From Trebonia sp. (GTDB taxonomy: Bacteria; Actinomycetota; Actinomycetes; Streptosporangiales; Streptosporangiaceae), in assembly GCA_030043595.1 (NCBI GenBank), contig JASHXJ010000488.1, positions 1 through 14,468 of the forward strand: a stretch of 14,468 nt of DNA, written 5' to 3'. The translations under genes and the position numbers were made by a program. The notes beneath the pieces were generated by a model. The model worked only from the letters and a program-made list of their open reading frames with translations. It did not search any database and was not told the DNA's origin. Below are positions 12,954-14,468 of the stretch, in pieces. The stretch's first letter is position 1. Each line of letters begins with the position of its first letter.

Positions 12954-14468
12954 GTGGAGAGGGCGTTGCGAGGGACGTGCCTGGCAGCAGCCGGCGTCTC
13001 GCTGGCCGGGGTGCTCGCCGCCGTCGCGCTCGCGACGGCGGCGCAGGCCGCGCCCGCAGCTCCGGCCCAGGCAGCCACGGGCCGGCCGGTCGCGCACGTC
13101 GTGATCGTGGGCGTGTCGGGACTGCGCTGGACCTTCACGTCCCCGTCAGGCACGCCGGCGCTGTGGCGGCTGGCGGCCGAAGGCTCGGTCGGCTCGCTCG
13201 TCGACTACGCCGAACAGCCCCTCGCCTGCCCCGACGACGGCTGGCTGACGCTCAACAGCGGCGCCCGCGCGCAGGGCCCGCGGCCGTGCGCGACCCTGCC
13301 GGCTGTCGTCCCGGCCGGGGCCGGCGCCCGCATCCCCGCCATGCCCGAGATCATGAGCTATAACCAGCAGTTCGACGAGAGCCCCGACTGGGGGCTGCTC
13401 GGCAGCCTGGCCAGCTGCGCGACCGCCGTCGGCCCGGGCGCCGCGCTCGCCCTGGCCACCCCCTCCGGCGCCGTCTCTTCGTACCTGCCGTCTGCATCGG
13501 ACATCACCGCCGGGGCACTGGCCCGCTGCCCGCTGACCGTCGTCGATCTCGGCGCCCTCGCCTTTCCCGAACGAGCCGCCGCGGCTGCCGCGGACCACAT
13601 GCTGGCCCGGATCGTGGCCAGCCTCCCGCCGGACACCCTGCTGCTGGTCACCTCACCCGGAGCCGCGCTGGGCGGACGGCCGCACCTGCGCTCTGTCGTG
13701 GTCAGCGGGCCGGGGTTCGCCCACGGCGTGCTGCTGTCCCCGTCCACCAGGCAGCCGGGCATCGTGACCCTCACCGACCTGACGCCGACGGTCGCCGGCT
13801 GGCTTGGCCGTGACGTGCCCTCCTGGATCACCGGAGCCAGGCTGACCAGCACCGCAAGGCCGCCGGGGCCGCTCGCGACCGAGATACAGGCGCTGCAGGG
13901 CAGGGATACGGCCGAGCAGGTGTGGATCGGCACGCACGGCTGGTTCTTCACCGGGTACGCGCTGGCGGACGCGGTCCTGCTGGGCCTGCCCGTGCTGCTC
14001 TTCTGGGGCGCCGAACCCGGCCGTGCGCGGCGCCGGGCACGGTGCTGGCGGACGGCGGGGGTGTTCGCCGCGGCCGTCCCTGCCGGCACGTTCCTGGCGA
14101 ACCTGGTGCCCTGGTGGATGCACGCGCACCCGGCGGCATGGCTGTACGGGATGGCGGCCGCCTGGGCGCTCGTCGTCGGCGCCGCGGCACTGGCGGGACC
14201 GTGGCGGCGGGACGCGCTCGGCCCGTTCGGGGTGATCTGCCTGTTCACCCTGGCGGTGCTGGGCATCGACGTCATGACCGGGTCCCGGCTGCAGCTGGAG
14301 ACGCCGTTCGGGCTCTCGCTGATCGAGGGCGGGCGGTTCTACGGGATCGGCAACGAGGCACTTGGCGTCTACTGCGTCTGCGCCCTGGCCGGCGCCGCAT
14401 GGGCTGGCCTGGTCGCGGCGCGCCGCTTCCCGGCGCGCCGCTGGCCGGCCGTCCTGGCGGCCTCCGCG
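12954..14468 (+). CDS. Membrane protein with alkaline-phosphatase-like extracellular domain, partial
   Basis: 505 codons from GTG 12954, still open at the right edge. The signal peptide has its core at ~8-30 and likely cleavage near 31-40 in an Ala/Gln-rich stretch. The extracellular domain (~45-315) has the alkaline-phosphatase/sulfatase superfamily order: HVVIVGVSGLRW (48-59), TPALWRLAAEGSVGSL (67-82), DGWLTLNSGAR (95-105) with Thr99 in the nucleophile position, LLLVTSP and RSVVVSGPGF (~228-255), and STRQPGIVTLTDLTPTVAGW (~264-283). The first Asp metal ligand is Ser (VSGL), so catalysis is doubtful. From ~328 at least five membrane helices follow, with the signature GGRFYGIGNEALGVYC at ~458-473. 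I recall this architecture only as an uncharacterised actinobacterial family. Adjacency to an LCP gene suggests envelope polymer work; that is inference. Confidence 0.8.
   Translation, partial: MERALRGTCLAAAGVSLAGVLAAVALATAAQAAPAAPAQAATGRPVAHVVIVGVSGLRWTFTSPSGTPALWRLAAEGSVGSLVDYAEQPLACPDDGWLTLNSGARAQGPRPCATLPAVVPAGAGARIPAMPEIMSYNQQFDESPDWGLLGSLASCATAVGPGAALALATPSGAVSSYLPSASDITAGALARCPLTVVDLGALAFPERAAAAAADHMLARIVASLPPDTLLLVTSPGAALGGRPHLRSVVVSGPGFAHGVLLSPSTRQPGIVTLTDLTPTVAGWLGRDVPSWITGARLTSTARPPGPLATEIQALQGRDTAEQVWIGTHGWFFTGYALADAVLLGLPVLLFWGAEPGRARRRARCWRTAGVFAAAVPAGTFLANLVPWWMHAHPAAWLYGMAAAWALVVGAAALAGPWRRDALGPFGVICLFTLAVLGIDVMTGSRLQLETPFGLSLIEGGRFYGIGNEALGVYCVCALAGAAWAGLVAARRFPARRWPAVLAASA

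Noticed and set aside
11364..13097. 577-codon open frame on the minus strand
   Set aside because: Antisense shadow of the clear LCP gene; Arg/Asp/Gly-rich without motifs.

Overview
The sequence is GC-rich, with third codon positions strongly biased to G/C, several GTG starts, and promoters that place the start codon at the predicted transcription start. Together with an LCP-family wall protein, Ser/Pro/Thr-rich lipoproteins, a PPOX-type flavin/F420 oxidoreductase and remnants of large flavin oxidases, this points to a soil-type actinomycete. I cannot name the order or genus from sequence alone.

Left part (1-2967): an edge-truncated lipoprotein gene (- strand), a vapB-vapC toxin-antitoxin operon (- strand) under a perfect 31-bp palindrome, a 3'-only remnant of a glyoxalase-like (VOC) gene, and an intact SAM-dependent methyltransferase (+ strand).

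Middle part (2968-7135) looks like a decay or insertion zone. It holds the 3' portion of a tRNA (Thr-TGT-like), followed directly by a 226-bp segment with 14-bp perfect terminal inverted repeats and two adjacent perfect palindromes near its centre. After that come an intact PPOX-family oxidoreductase gene (- strand), a frameshifted C-terminal piece of a berberine-bridge-enzyme-like oxidase (+), a secreted four-domain Ig-like repeat protein (- strand) with a 19-bp terminator hairpin, and a frameshifted piece of an FMO-like flavoprotein (+).

Right part (7136-14468) is mostly intact. It starts with an AT-richer, probably acquired gene for a VanY-like D,D-carboxypeptidase-fold protein without a signal peptide, followed by a small VOC protein. 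Next is a divergent pair: an MFS exporter (- strand) and an XRE-type regulator (+ strand), whose promoters overlap face to face around a palindrome. This is a classic local repressor/efflux arrangement. The XRE gene overlaps a lipoprotein gene by 4 bp (GTGA). Then come an LCP (LytR-CpsA-Psr) wall-polymer ligase and a multi-spanning membrane protein with an alkaline-phosphatase-like extracellular domain that runs off the right edge. The last three genes form a plausible cell-envelope group. I see no CRISPR array, rRNA, intact tRNA, integrase or transposase gene.
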